The translations under genes and the position numbers were made by a program. This document shows positions 1-9,168 of a stretch of 64,000 nucleotides of DNA, piece by piece. Source of the DNA: PXAP01 sp964421595 (GTDB lineage Bacteria > Bacteroidota > Bacteroidia > Bacteroidales > PUMT01); the NCBI GenBank assembly GCA_964421595.1, contig CAYQXY010000009.1:1-64000 (forward strand), written 5' to 3'. The notes beneath the pieces were generated by a model. That model had not been told where the DNA came from, made no database searches, and worked only from the letters and a program-made list of their open reading frames with translations. Each line of letters opens with the position of its first letter. Positions within the stretch are counted from its first letter, which is position 1.

Positions 1-96
1 AGGTAATTAAGTTTAAATATTAACTAAATTCCGGGTTTACCGGACAACAATGATATAATATATTAAAATATTGAGGTGATAATAATAAGAATTTGT

Positions 97-134
97 AAAA
101 AAAAAGCGAACATGATTTTCCATGTTCACTTTTT
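97..134 (-). terminator. Rho-independent terminator downstream of the Fur-family gene
   Basis: A 9-bp stem (106-114 with 121-129, one G-T type mismatch) encloses a 6-nt loop. On the minus strand it is followed by about nine T residues, and on the plus strand by five. It lies 70 nt past the stop codon of the minus-strand Fur-family gene and could work in both directions. Confidence 0.7.
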
Positions 135-204
135 CCAGGGGAATTTCATTAACCGGGGTAATAACTTTGATTAAGTCGGTTTGAATCAAATACGGGTCTG
201 TATA

Positions 205-642
205 CTATTGTTCTTTATGACCATATATATAAAGTGAATGATGTGATGGCTTGAAATTGGCAAGTTTGCATGCTGTTTTAATTATTTCCTGAACCCTGGG
301 GTCGCAGAATTCAATAACTTCACCCGTCTTTATATCTATTAAATGATCATGTTGTTTGCATTCGTGAGCCTTTTCAAACTGGGCGATATTCTTTCCAAAC
401 TGATGTTTCATCACGAGATTGCATTCCAGCAAAAGGTCAATGGTATTATACAGTGTTGCTCTGCTGACCCTGTAGTTCTTGTTTTTCATTGATATATAAA
501 GGGATTCGATATCAAAATGCCCTTCATGAGTGTAAATTTCATCAAGAATGGCATATCTCTCCGGTGTTTTCCGATGCCCCTTTTTTTCGAGATATTCAGT
601 GAATAATTTTTTCACCGTGTCTTTGGAATCTATGCAGGCCAT
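205..642 (-). CDS. Fur-family transcriptional regulator
   Basis: A 145-residue metal-dependent repressor of the Fur/PerR/Zur superfamily. The N-terminal winged helix is clear (about residues 10-85, with the family-typical TPERYAILDEIY and SRATLYNTIDLL segments). The dimerisation/metal domain follows (HECKQHDHLIDIKTGEVIEF). It lacks the CxxC zinc pairs found in many Fur proteins, so only the His/Asp/Glu metal site is likely. The gene lies 78 bp downstream of the RelA/SpoT gene on the same strand and may be co-transcribed with it. A hairpin terminator follows. The metal sensed (iron, zinc, manganese or peroxide through iron) cannot be read from the sequence. Confidence 0.9.
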   Translation of the reverse strand: MACIDSKDTVKKLFTEYLEKKGHRKTPERYAILDEIYTHEGHFDIESLYISMKNKNYRVSRATLYNTIDLLLECNLVMKHQFGKNIAQFEKAHECKQHDHLIDIKTGEVIEFCDPRVQEIIKTACKLANFKPSHHSLYIYGHKEQ

Positions 643-720
643 AAGTAATCTAATTTAAAATAATGCTAAAATAGGAAAAAAATAGATATTCAGGAAGTAT
701 TTATCCGGTTTTAATAAAAA

Positions 721-2961
721 TTACTCCTTCGCTGCTTCTATCCGGTTCACTGAAACTACCCCATTTATTTTAAACAGATTCATTATCAGATTGTTCAAGT
801 GTTTGGTGTCATGAACATATAACTCTATACTTCCTTCAAATATGCCATCATGAGTTTCTACTGCAATTTTCCTTATGTTCGCATTCAGATCATGTGAAAT
901 AACATTTGTAATAGAATTAACAATTCCGATTTTATCAATTCCCTTTATACTGATTCCAGCAAGGAACGAAAGAATCTTGTGACTTGTCCAGCGTGCAGAA
1001 ACAATCAGATTGCCGTGACTGGACATGAGTTTCGTAGCTGTCGGGCATTTTGATGAATGGATAATAATTGTTTCATTCGGACTTTTGTATCCAACTATTT
1101 CGTCTCCGGGTATTGGATTGCAGCATTTCGCGATTCTGTAATTTTTACCAGGTTCATCTATACCTTCACGAATAATCATTGGCTTTGCCAGATCCAGTGC
1201 AGGTGCTGTTTTTGGCTGGTCATTCTGCTTTTTATTCCTTTGAATGCTTTTACTGTAGGTAAGTTCCCAGTATCTTATCCATTTGTTTTTGGTATTCTTC
1301 CTGAGAATTTTTTTAATATTCTCAAGGGTTATAATGCCTCCTCCAATTTTCATGTATAGATCATCCTTATTGGCAATCTCATAACCATCAAGCAATTTTT
1401 TTATTATCCTTGAGTTTGGGTGCAGATTCAACTCTTTTAGCTTTTCCTCAAGTATTTTTAAGCCTGCTTCTATACGGATCTTATTCTCGGTTTTCAATGA
1501 ATTTTTGATACTCGACTTTGCTTTTGCAGTGATGGCATATTCCAGCCAATCTCTTTGGGTGCGTTGAGAGTCAGAAGTGAGTACTTCTACCTGATCGCCA
1601 CTTGTGAGGGAATGGGTAAGAGGTACCAGTTTCTGGTTTACTTTAGCCCCAATTGCCTTGTTGCCCACTTCTGTATGGATTTCGTAAGCAAAGTCAATTA
1701 CTGTGGAATCCTTCGGGAGTGTAACGATCCTCCCCTTGGGTGTAAAGACAAGAATCTCGGAAGAGAAGAGATTCATCTTGAATTCATCAATAAATTCGAG
1801 TGCATCGCTGCTTGGACTGTCAAGTAGTTCCCTGATCCTTTTTATCCACTTGTCCAGTTCTGATTCTGTATGGCCGTTGCTCTTATACTTCCAGTGTGCA
1901 GCGAAGCCCCTCTCTGCAATATCATTCATCCTGGTAGTCCTGATCTGGACTTCGACCCACTTACCGGTTGGGCCCATTACTGTTCCGTGCAGGGCCTCAT
2001 AACCATTTGCCTTCGGGGTGCTCACCCAGTCTCTTATTCGTTCAGGTTTAGGCATGTATATGTCGGTCACCAGAGAATATATATTCCAGCATTGAACCTT
2101 CTCGGGGATATTGGGATTTGGATCAAAAACAATCCTTATGGCAAAAAGATCATATATCTCTTCAAACTTAACCTTTTTAATCTCCATTTTACTGAAGATG
2201 GAATAAATCGATTTTGGCCTACCGTTGATATCGTATTTAATATTATGCTCATTGAGCTTGTCAATAATAGGAAGAGAGAACTTGTTTATGAACAACTGCC
2301 TCTTTTTTTCGCTGTCTTTTATTTTTTGAAGTATCTCATTATAATTTTTCGGATTCTGGTATTTAAGGGCCAGGTCTTCCAGTTCGGTTTTTATGGTATA
2401 AAGTCCCAGCCTGTGAGCAAGAGGGGCAAACAGAAAACTGGTTTCGCCCGCAATTTTCAGTTGTTTATGCCTTGGCATGGAGTCAAGGGTTCGCATATTA
2501 TCAAGGCGGTCGGCCAGCTTAATAAGAATAACCCGCACATCATCAGACAGAGTTAAAAGAAGCTTTCTGAAATTCTCTGTCTGCATTGATGATTTCTTGT
2601 CAAAGACTCCGGAAATTTTGGTAAGTCCATCAATTATAACAGCTATTCTTTCACCAAAATTGAGGCGGATATCATCGAGGGAATATTCTGTATCCTCCAC
2701 TACGTCATGCAATAAGGCTGCTATAACAGATTTGGCTCCGAGTCCGATCTCATGAACCACAATCTTGCTGACCGAAATAGGGTGGATTATATATGGTTCT
2801 CCCGATTTCCGCCTCATATTGCCATGAGCCTCATTTGCTAAATGAAATGCCTTGTGAATTAATTTGATGTCTTCAGGCTCTGTAATATGCGTGCAGTAAC
2901 TAAGAAGATCATTAAACCGAGCATCGATGTCCCTAATTTCTTCTTCTGTCTGGATCTTCAT
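721..2961 (-). CDS. RelA/SpoT family (p)ppGpp synthetase/hydrolase
   Basis: A 746-residue bifunctional stringent-response enzyme that makes and/or degrades (p)ppGpp. Domains in order: HD hydrolase (HDVVEDT, and RLDNMRTL), nucleotidyltransferase synthetase (RDWVSTPKANGYEALH and EVQIRT), TGS (ILVFTPKGRIVTLPK), a Cys-containing insert (AKCCNPIPGDEIVG), and a C-terminal ACT domain. Both the hydrolase HD motif and the synthetase motifs look intact, as in the SpoT/Rel type. I chose the ATG at 2961, preceded by a purine-rich GGGGAG; a longer frame reaches a TTG at 3027 but adds no recognisable sequence. A Fur-family gene follows on the same strand, an arrangement I recall from other Bacteroidota. 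Confidence 0.95.
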   Translation of the reverse strand: MKIQTEEEIRDIDARFNDLLSYCTHITEPEDIKLIHKAFHLANEAHGNMRRKSGEPYIIHPISVSKIVVHEIGLGAKSVIAALLHDVVEDTEYSLDDIRLNFGERIAVIIDGLTKISGVFDKKSSMQTENFRKLLLTLSDDVRVILIKLADRLDNMRTLDSMPRHKQLKIAGETSFLFAPLAHRLGLYTIKTELEDLALKYQNPKNYNEILQKIKDSEKKRQLFINKFSLPIIDKLNEHNIKYDINGRPKSIYSIFSKMEIKKVKFEEIYDLFAIRIVFDPNPNIPEKVQCWNIYSLVTDIYMPKPERIRDWVSTPKANGYEALHGTVMGPTGKWVEVQIRTTRMNDIAERGFAAHWKYKSNGHTESELDKWIKRIRELLDSPSSDALEFIDEFKMNLFSSEILVFTPKGRIVTLPKDSTVIDFAYEIHTEVGNKAIGAKVNQKLVPLTHSLTSGDQVEVLTSDSQRTQRDWLEYAITAKAKSSIKNSLKTENKIRIEAGLKILEEKLKELNLHPNSRIIKKLLDGYEIANKDDLYMKIGGGIITLENIKKILRKNTKNKWIRYWELTYSKSIQRNKKQNDQPKTAPALDLAKPMIIREGIDEPGKNYRIAKCCNPIPGDEIVGYKSPNETIIIHSSKCPTATKLMSSHGNLIVSARWTSHKILSFLAGISIKGIDKIGIVNSITNVISHDLNANIRKIAVETHDGIFEGSIELYVHDTKHLNNLIMNLFKINGVVSVNRIEAAKE

Positions 2962-3172
2962 TTTACGCTCCCCTGCTAATGGATTATTTGATGACGCTTT
3001 TGTTTCTGCTTTGAAACATAACAACAAAATTAATCAATTTAGAACTTATTTATATGAGTTTCGTCGTGTTTATACATCATATTTAGAACGAATTACTTTA
3101 TTATTTCTGGTATCTGTTCTTATGAATCTTTCAATGACCGGGAGTGTTTAAACTCCTGAAAAAGCCTTAAGA

Positions 3173-3199
3173 AAGTGATCACCCTGTTAATTATCACTT
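3173..3199 (-). terminator. Possible terminator after the M16 peptidase pair
   Basis: A 7-bp perfect stem (3173-3179 with 3193-3199) with a 13-nt loop sits 40 nt past the stop of the minus-strand M16 gene. It is followed on that strand by a short interrupted T run. The structure is weak, so this is tentative. Confidence 0.35.
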
Positions 3200-3238
3200 T
3201 ATTGTTAAGTCCAAATATTGTTCCAAAAGCAATACATC

Positions 3239-4516
3239 TTAACCACCGGAAACTACCTCATACATTTTTTCCGGAGGCAGGTATTTAATTGCCAGGTTTT
3301 GGAGTTCTCGCGGACTGATATTGCGGATTACAGAGATCATTTTTTGATGAAAAGTGTGATCAAGGTCGTACTCGATCAGATTTCTGATGCTTTCTGCCCA
3401 GGCGAATGGTCCGTCGAATCCTCTTAGTGTTTCTCCAATCATTTGACTTCTCGTGAGTTCAAGTTCCCGTCCAGAAACTGGTTTGTCACAAAGTTTATCC
3501 AATTCCCTGTATATTTCCTTTATTGTAGCCGCCCAATAGCCGGTATCCACTTCAGATACAATTACCAGAAAACCACTGTTTCTCAATCCAACCATTGCCG
3601 AGCCGATTCCATAGGTGTATCCTTTCTTTTCTCTGATATTCTGCATCAGCCTTGATCCGAAATGCCCTCCCAGAATATTGTTTAAAACCTGCATTCCGCA
3701 ATAATCAGGATGTTTTTTATTAAAAAGTTCCCTGCCAACCCTTACGGCTGACTGGATAGCATCCTTTTTTGGAATGAATACCTGTTTTTTAGTTGAGGAT
3801 CTTTTGATCACCTTCTTTTTAAATGATGCAGATGGAGATGACCAGTCATTATTTCCAAAAAGTGCTTCCAGGTTATTGATGACTGTAGTTTCATCAAAAT
3901 TACCGGTGACAATTATATTGCAATTTCCTGATGAATAGAACTGTTTATGAAACTCAACAAGATCTTCCCTGGAAATTCTGCTAAAATCAGAAACAGATAA
4001 AACCTGGCCGTAGGGATGCCGTGACCCGTATATGTTCATCGCGAACTTTTCCCTTGCAATACTGGTTACTTTGACTTTTTCAGTAATATGGCTTTGCAGC
4101 CGGCGGTTCAGATAGGTTTGCAATTCAATTTCAGGGAAAGAAGGATTTTTAATGATTTCTGCAAGCTGGGGAAGAACAACATCAAGATGTTTTGTCAATG
4201 AATAAAGACTTATAAAAGCATTGTCACGGTCGGCCGAACTGTTTAAATATGACCCGTAGTAATCCAGTTTGTTTGCAATTTCTTCTCCAGTACTCATTAA
4301 AGTACCTTCGCTTAGCATGGCATTGGTTGTCGACGCGACCAGTGTTTTTGGCTGCCACCATGAACCTGCTCTGAAAACCATATCTATCCTTACAACCGGT
4401 TGACTTCCCGCTTGTTTTATATGAACAGGAACAGAATTCTGAAGCTTGACTACAACATGATCGGTCAGTGAAATATCTATCTTGTTATTTATTGTGGGTG
4501 CTTTACTCCTGTTCAA
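3239..4516 (-). CDS. M16-family peptidase-like protein, lacking the zinc motif
   Basis: A 425-residue member of the pitrilysin/mitochondrial processing peptidase (M16) family. It has the two-lobed M16 fold sequence (SRISREDLVEFHKQFYSSGN, and ENIREKKGYTYGIGS in the C-terminal half). The HxxEH zinc motif is absent: the equivalent N-terminal stretch reads TTNAMLSEGT. This matches the non-catalytic subunit of heterodimeric bacterial M16B pairs. The start is a TTG overlapping the TGA stop of the upstream, active-type M16 gene (TTGA), which indicates translational coupling. The next in-frame Met would remove conserved sequence. Expected to pair with the upstream product. Confidence 0.88.
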   Translation of the reverse strand: MNRSKAPTINNKIDISLTDHVVVKLQNSVPVHIKQAGSQPVVRIDMVFRAGSWWQPKTLVASTTNAMLSEGTLMSTGEEIANKLDYYGSYLNSSADRDNAFISLYSLTKHLDVVLPQLAEIIKNPSFPEIELQTYLNRRLQSHITEKVKVTSIAREKFAMNIYGSRHPYGQVLSVSDFSRISREDLVEFHKQFYSSGNCNIIVTGNFDETTVINNLEALFGNNDWSSPSASFKKKVIKRSSTKKQVFIPKKDAIQSAVRVGRELFNKKHPDYCGMQVLNNILGGHFGSRLMQNIREKKGYTYGIGSAMVGLRNSGFLVIVSEVDTGYWAATIKEIYRELDKLCDKPVSGRELELTRSQMIGETLRGFDGPFAWAESIRNLIEYDLDHTFHQKMISVIRNISPRELQNLAIKYLPPEKMYEVVSGG

Positions 4517-5766
4517 TTTTTTGGGGATTTTAGATTTGAATAATAGAGAAGTGTTGAGGAATTCTTCGGGTCGAATATCGCCCTGGCAGTTTCCTCAACC
4601 TGGCCGGAAGTTATATTTCTGTATTTTTCCAGTTCCTGGTTTAGTATACCGGCATCTCCCAGCAGTTCATAATATGAAAGGTCCATTGCCTTATGTAATA
4701 TGTCGGTATGGGTGTACTGCCTGGTGGCTTCAATCTTGTTTTTAACCTTGTCAAGCTCTGTGTTTCCGGGCGGAGTGGAAATGAAATCATTGATCTCATT
4801 GTTTATAGCTTCAAAGGCACAGTCCATCTCTATGCCCTTCATAAGCCTGCCTTTTATTATAAAAAGACCGGGGTCTCTTTCACCCGTAATATAAGCATTT
4901 ATGCTGCTGAATAATTTATTCTCCATTACGAGGTGGCGATAGAGACGCGAAGATTTACCACCTGCCAGCAGGTCTGAAATTATATCTGACGTATAATAGC
5001 CGGCCGACATCCTTGAACTCATATGGTAGGCCATGCTTATATCATGATATGGAACGGTTCTGGCAACTTCCAGCTTTCTGGCTTTTTCCTGTGGCGGCTC
5101 AGATGGCAGTTTGCGCGAAGAATACTTTCGTCTTTCTATGTCTCCGAACCATTTCCAGACCAGCTCCATGCATCTTTCTTCATCTACATTGCCTGTTATG
5201 GTAAGCACTGCATTAGAAGGACAATAATGTTCGTGGAAGAAATTTTCAACTTCATCAAGTGTGGTGTTCTCTATATGTGTAATTTCACTGCCGATTGTAG
5301 GCCATCTGTAAGGGTGGACTTTATAGGCAAGTGGGCGAAGCAAAAGCCAGATATCACCATAGGGCTGATTCAGGTACCTTTGTTTAAATTCTTCTATAAC
5401 CACACTCTTCTGAATGGCAAGTCCCTTTTCAGTAAATCGCATGCCGTGCATGCGGTCAGACTCAAGCCATAATGCCGTTTCAAGGTTTACAGCAGGCAAC
5501 TGTATATAATAATTGGTTATATCGTTATTGGTGAATGCATTATTTTCTCCTCCTGCTTTCTGAACGATTTTATCATATGAAGGAACATTCAGTGAGCCTC
5601 CAAACATGAGATGTTCGAGTAAATGCGCCAATCCTGTTCTTTCCTGATCTTCATCTCCCGACCCTGCATCGTAAAGAAGGTTGACTGCGGCCATAGGAGT
5701 GGAGGTGTCACGGTGAATAATTACCCTCAGTCCGTTATCAAGCCTCATCCTGGTAAAATCTATCAT
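4513..5766 (-). CDS. M16-family zinc peptidase (active-type subunit)
   Basis: A 417-residue M16 metallopeptidase. The inverted zinc motif HLLEH is at residues 48-52, followed by LMFGG and the typical GENNAFTNNDITNYY segment. A downstream EEF element likely supplies the third zinc ligand. The C-terminal lobe carries the RLYRHLV and ARAIFDPKN regions. No signal peptide is evident, so a cytoplasmic site is likely, although family members can be periplasmic. The gene starts with ATG and is the first of a two-gene unit; its stop codon overlaps the start of the inactive-type M16 partner. The probable role is peptide turnover inside a clam-shaped heterodimer. Confidence 0.92.
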   Translation of the reverse strand: MIDFTRMRLDNGLRVIIHRDTSTPMAAVNLLYDAGSGDEDQERTGLAHLLEHLMFGGSLNVPSYDKIVQKAGGENNAFTNNDITNYYIQLPAVNLETALWLESDRMHGMRFTEKGLAIQKSVVIEEFKQRYLNQPYGDIWLLLRPLAYKVHPYRWPTIGSEITHIENTTLDEVENFFHEHYCPSNAVLTITGNVDEERCMELVWKWFGDIERRKYSSRKLPSEPPQEKARKLEVARTVPYHDISMAYHMSSRMSAGYYTSDIISDLLAGGKSSRLYRHLVMENKLFSSINAYITGERDPGLFIIKGRLMKGIEMDCAFEAINNEINDFISTPPGNTELDKVKNKIEATRQYTHTDILHKAMDLSYYELLGDAGILNQELEKYRNITSGQVEETARAIFDPKNSSTLLYYSNLKSPKN

Positions 5767-5871
5767 ATGCGAGAATTATTTTACTAAACCGGCAAAAATA
5801 ATGAGAATAATTAACTTATGTATCCGGGTATTTTTTGTGTTATCAAATTTGGAATGTATTTTTACGGCGAA

Positions 5872-7647
5872 ATGCAGAAAAAAACCATCATCTCAAAGTT
5901 CCTGATCTGGGTTATCTCAAACATCAGACACCGGCAAATGTTGCTCAGTTTGAGTTTGATAATCGGATTGGTCAGCGGATTGGCGGCAGTTGTATTGAAA
6001 AATACAGTTTATTATACAAGTGCCTTTCTTTCCGGCAGACTTGCATTGGAAACCAATAACCTTATATATCTTGCATTTCCTTTGTTTGGTATTTTTTTAT
6101 CTGTTCTGTTTGTCAGAAAATTTATAAAAGATAATATTTCGCATGGGGTATCAAAGGTGCTGCATGCCATATCCCGGAAAGACTCAAAGCTGGCAAGCCA
6201 TAATTCGTATTCGTCGATGGTTGCCAGTACATTTACTGTTGGGTTTGGTGGGTCTGTCGGACTCGAAGCGCCAATTGTGCTTACGGGAGCATCTATCGGA
6301 TCCAACCTGGGGAGCTTTCTGAAACTTGACTACAGGACTATCACTCTTTTGATAGCCTGTGGTGCGACCGGGGCCATTGCCGGGATCTTTAAATCGCCCA
6401 TCGCTGCCATGATATTCAGCCTGGAGGTTCTTATGCTTGATCTGACGATGTGGTCAATCATCCCTTTGCTGATCTCCGCAGTTACAGGTGCTACTGTTGC
6501 TACTCTTTTACTCGGACAGGGTGCCGTCTTCTATTTTACTCTCCATGAGCCGTTTCTTATTGAGAATATTCCATGGTATATCCTTCTGGGTGTAATTGCT
6601 GGACTTGTTTCATTTTATTTTACATGGTGTTCTATGAAAGTTGAGACCCGGATGCAGAATATCTCCAGCCCTTATCACCGGCTTTTTTATGGAGGTGCCA
6701 TTCTTGGTTTACTGATATTTCTTTTTCCACCGCTCTATGGTGAGGGATACGGAACATTGAGATCATTGCTGGGAGGCGATGCAGCAGAGATTGCAACCGG
6801 CAGCCTGATATCAGGTTTGCGCCACAATTACTGGATATTCATTGGCTTTTTAATACTCATACTGATATTTAAAGTCATTGCCATGGCAATTACAACCGGC
6901 AGCGGCGGGGTGGGGGGGATTTTTGCACCCTCCTTATATATGGGCGGGGTAACAGGTTTTATAGTTGCAAGGCTGATTAATTATTTTCCTTTTATTAATG
7001 TTTCCGAACGGAACTTTGCACTGGTAGGGATGGCAGGCCTTATGGCCGGAGTTATGCATGCACCTCTGACAGCAATATTTCTTATAGCCGAAATTACAGG
7101 TGGGTATGAATTATTTATACCTCTTATTATTACCTCTACCATTGCTTACCTGACAATAATGTATTTTGAGCCTCATTCGATATATACCAAACGGCTGGCA
7201 GCCAGAGGAGAACTTATTACTCATCATAAGGATAAGGCAGTTCTTACCTTGATGAGGATGGGGCCCGTTATAGAAACTGATTTAAGAACTGTTCATCCTG
7301 ACGAATCACTTGGAGAACTTGTGAAAATTGTTTCGGCCTCAAAACGGAATATATTCCCTGTTGTCGATAAGGAGAATAATCTCATGGGTATTGTATTGCT
7401 CGATAATATCAGAGATATTATATTCAAGCCGGCACAATATGACAAGATAATAGTTCGCGATATTATGATCATCCCCCATGCCACAGTATCGTCGGATGAA
7501 AATATGGAGTCAGTCATGAAAAAATTTGAGGATACAGGGGCCTGGAACCTGCCTGTTCTGGATGATAAGAAGTATGTGGGATTTATTTCAAAATCAAAGA
7601 TTTTTTCTGCATACCGTAAAATTCTCGTACAGTTTTCATCCGAATAA
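5872..7647 (+). CDS. ClC-family chloride channel/transporter with paired CBS domains
   Basis: An integral inner-membrane anion protein. The ClC membrane domain is followed by two CBS domains (about the last 130 residues: RDIMIIPHATVSSDENMESVMKK belongs to the second). The external gating glutamate is present in GGSVGLEAP (E150, counted from the upstream ATG at 5818). The late selectivity helix GSGGVGGIFAPSL and the coordinating Tyr region (HSIYTKRLA) are also present. Where exchangers have the internal proton glutamate, this protein has Val (FSLEVL, V204), and the GSGIP region reads SHGVS. I prefer the ATG at 5872 (MQKKTI); the ATG at 5818 would add 18 residues. It is divergent from the M16 operon. 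Confidence 0.92.
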   Translation: MQKKTIISKFLIWVISNIRHRQMLLSLSLIIGLVSGLAAVVLKNTVYYTSAFLSGRLALETNNLIYLAFPLFGIFLSVLFVRKFIKDNISHGVSKVLHAISRKDSKLASHNSYSSMVASTFTVGFGGSVGLEAPIVLTGASIGSNLGSFLKLDYRTITLLIACGATGAIAGIFKSPIAAMIFSLEVLMLDLTMWSIIPLLISAVTGATVATLLLGQGAVFYFTLHEPFLIENIPWYILLGVIAGLVSFYFTWCSMKVETRMQNISSPYHRLFYGGAILGLLIFLFPPLYGEGYGTLRSLLGGDAAEIATGSLISGLRHNYWIFIGFLILILIFKVIAMAITTGSGGVGGIFAPSLYMGGVTGFIVARLINYFPFINVSERNFALVGMAGLMAGVMHAPLTAIFLIAEITGGYELFIPLIITSTIAYLTIMYFEPHSIYTKRLAARGELITHHKDKAVLTLMRMGPVIETDLRTVHPDESLGELVKIVSASKRNIFPVVDKENNLMGIVLLDNIRDIIFKPAQYDKIIVRDIMIIPHATVSSDENMESVMKKFEDTGAWNLPVLDDKKYVGFISKSKIFSAYRKILVQFSSE

Positions 7648-7765
7648 TATATAATTACTAATCTAAATATAAGTAAGATACAATTGCTGATCACGTGGTT
7701 GCCACGGATGAATCACCCATGCTTTACACATTTCTTTTTGTGTGCCCTGGCTCATGGGAGATTAA
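7631..7765 (+). repeat. Dispersed intergenic repeat, copy A
   Basis: About 135 bp that closely match, in inverse orientation, 30017-30150 of this window. The match includes ATCACGTGGT, GCCACGGATG, ATCACCCATG and TGTGCCCTGGCTCATGGGAG. It starts inside the last codons of the ClC gene (shared TTTTCATCCGAATAAT) and then runs through the intergenic space. No open frame or transposase lies within it. The conserved part contains short inverted repeats, so a small non-autonomous or REP-like element is possible. Confidence 0.75.
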
Positions 7766-7909
7766 TCCGGCTAAAGTGAACCACCCATATTTCACTAACT
7801 GGCTTTTGTATATCCAGCTCGTGAATCCTGGAAAATCCTCTCGTTTGGGTTAACAGTTTTACAAACAGCGACGGTATCTTTCTTGAGGCGAAGAGAGGTA
7901 ACCTGGGTT

Positions 7910-8563
7910 TCAAACAAGCTTTTCAAGTGCCTCCCTGTTGATGATCCTGATTATTCTCCCATTTATTTCCATTAATCCTTTTTTGTTCAGCAGAGTAAGC
8001 GATCTTATTGTATTTTCTCTTGATATTCCTGAAATCTGGGACAGTTCAATTCTCGTAAGAAGCATGTCAAACTTTTCAGAGTAGAAAACCTTGTCTGACA
8101 AGAAAAGCAGCGATCTCACCAGCTTGCTCATTGTACTCCCCGGACTTGCTCTGAATATCTTATCAAGATGATAATCTATAATTGTGGTATTCACCTTTCC
8201 CATTAGCTCGTAGGCAAATTGTCCGTTTGTTTTGAATAAATTCCTGATGATCTCTATATCAGTCTGGTACACAACGGTACCAGGATATGCCGACATTGAA
8301 TAAAGGTATTCAGACTGGGTTACAACAGTTGGCAGACAGGCAAAATTACCTGCAGGCAGGATACAAAATGTGCGTGTTACGTTCTGACAGTCATTATATA
8401 GTTTAACATACCCGCTTTTTATAAACAGGGCCTTTGCTACAAACTCACCCTGCTTGAATATGTTCTCATTTTTGGTATAACTGATCTCGATTGTTTTTTT
8501 GATCAGCAGATCCTGCTCTTCCGGAAGAAGTTTTTCAAAGAATAACGGATTATTTATGGTCAT
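7910..8563 (-). CDS. Crp/Fnr-family transcriptional regulator
   Basis: A 217-residue regulator with an N-terminal cyclic-nucleotide-binding-like beta-barrel (about residues 10-110, with IFKQGEFVAKALFIKSGYVKL split over two strands) and a C-terminal winged helix-turn-helix (ELSQISGISRENTIRSL). No cysteine cluster for an Fnr iron-sulphur centre is visible in the N-terminus, and the strict cAMP-contact residues of CRP are not obvious, so the effector is unknown. I chose the ATG at 8563 because the barrel begins immediately after it; a frame extension to 8599 adds 12 unconserved residues. It is divergent from the response-regulator gene, with about 200 bp between them. Confidence 0.88.
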   Translation of the reverse strand: MTINNPLFFEKLLPEEQDLLIKKTIEISYTKNENIFKQGEFVAKALFIKSGYVKLYNDCQNVTRTFCILPAGNFACLPTVVTQSEYLYSMSAYPGTVVYQTDIEIIRNLFKTNGQFAYELMGKVNTTIIDYHLDKIFRASPGSTMSKLVRSLLFLSDKVFYSEKFDMLLTRIELSQISGISRENTIRSLTLLNKKGLMEINGRIIRIINREALEKLV

Positions 8564-8723
8564 GTTTGTTGAGATCTGTCGGATAATTCCAAAGTGCAAA
8601 TAATGTTATTTTATTGGGTATATTGATCATATAGTGATGAATATCATCAAAAAAGGTGATTTCTGCTACCCTTTTTTAAGATAAAAAGTTGCTGTTAATA
8701 ACTGTTCAGTTAAAAAATTAGAC

Positions 8724-8731
8724 TAATTTTG
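8724..8731 (+). promoter_or_regulatory. Bacteroidota-type -7 element before the response-regulator gene
   Basis: TAATTTTG matches the Bacteroidota -7 consensus TAnnTTTG and lies 39 nt upstream of the ATG. The expected TTG at -33 is only CTG here, so the call rests on the -7 box and its position. Confidence 0.4.
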
Positions 8732-8769
8732 GTAAGAGTAAATAAATACCAAAAAGTTGTTTCAACAGG

Positions 8770-9168
8770 ATGAATAAAATTAGTGCTAAAAAGTTAGTGT
8801 TGGTCGTTGATGATGACATTCCGAGTTACCAGCTGATAGAAGAACTTTTTTCTGAAATGAATGTTAAATTGAAACATTTTGTCAGCGGACATAACCTGGT
8901 GGACTGGTTCAGGGATGGTGGCCACCCGGATCTGATAATTATGGATATTCAGCTGCCTGGCGTTAACGGACTTGAACTGACCAGGCAAATAAAGGAAATA
9001 GTTCCTTCCATACCTGTGATTGCATATACTTCCTATGCAATGCCGGGCGACAAGGAACGGTGTATGAAATCAGGATGTGATGAATACATTTCCAAACCAA
9101 TAGATCTTGATGGATTTATAGACACTGTGTCAGGATATCTTTACAGAAAAGCAGGCGAAAAAACTTAA
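8770..9168 (+). CDS. Stand-alone response regulator receiver protein
   Basis: A 132-residue single-domain CheY-like receiver. Acidic residues are in VVDDD, the phosphoacceptor Asp in LIIMDIQLPG, the conserved Thr/Ser position in AYTSYAMPGD and the Lys in YISKPID. There is no output domain, so it acts through protein contacts, for example in a phosphorelay with a hybrid histidine kinase. No kinase gene is adjacent. The nearest neighbour is the divergent Crp/Fnr regulator, and the partner cannot be named from context. Confidence 0.93.
   Translation: MNKISAKKLVLVVDDDIPSYQLIEELFSEMNVKLKHFVSGHNLVDWFRDGGHPDLIIMDIQLPGVNGLELTRQIKEIVPSIPVIAYTSYAMPGDKERCMKSGCDEYISKPIDLDGFIDTVSGYLYRKAGEKT

Noticed and set aside
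1870..2556. Long plus-strand open frame (228 codons) opposite the RelA/SpoT gene
   Set aside because: It lies fully antisense to a strongly conserved gene and its translation has no protein-like features.
5023..5472. 149-codon plus-strand frame opposite the active M16 gene
   Set aside because: Antisense to conserved coding sequence, with aromatic/Cys-rich composition typical of shadow frames.
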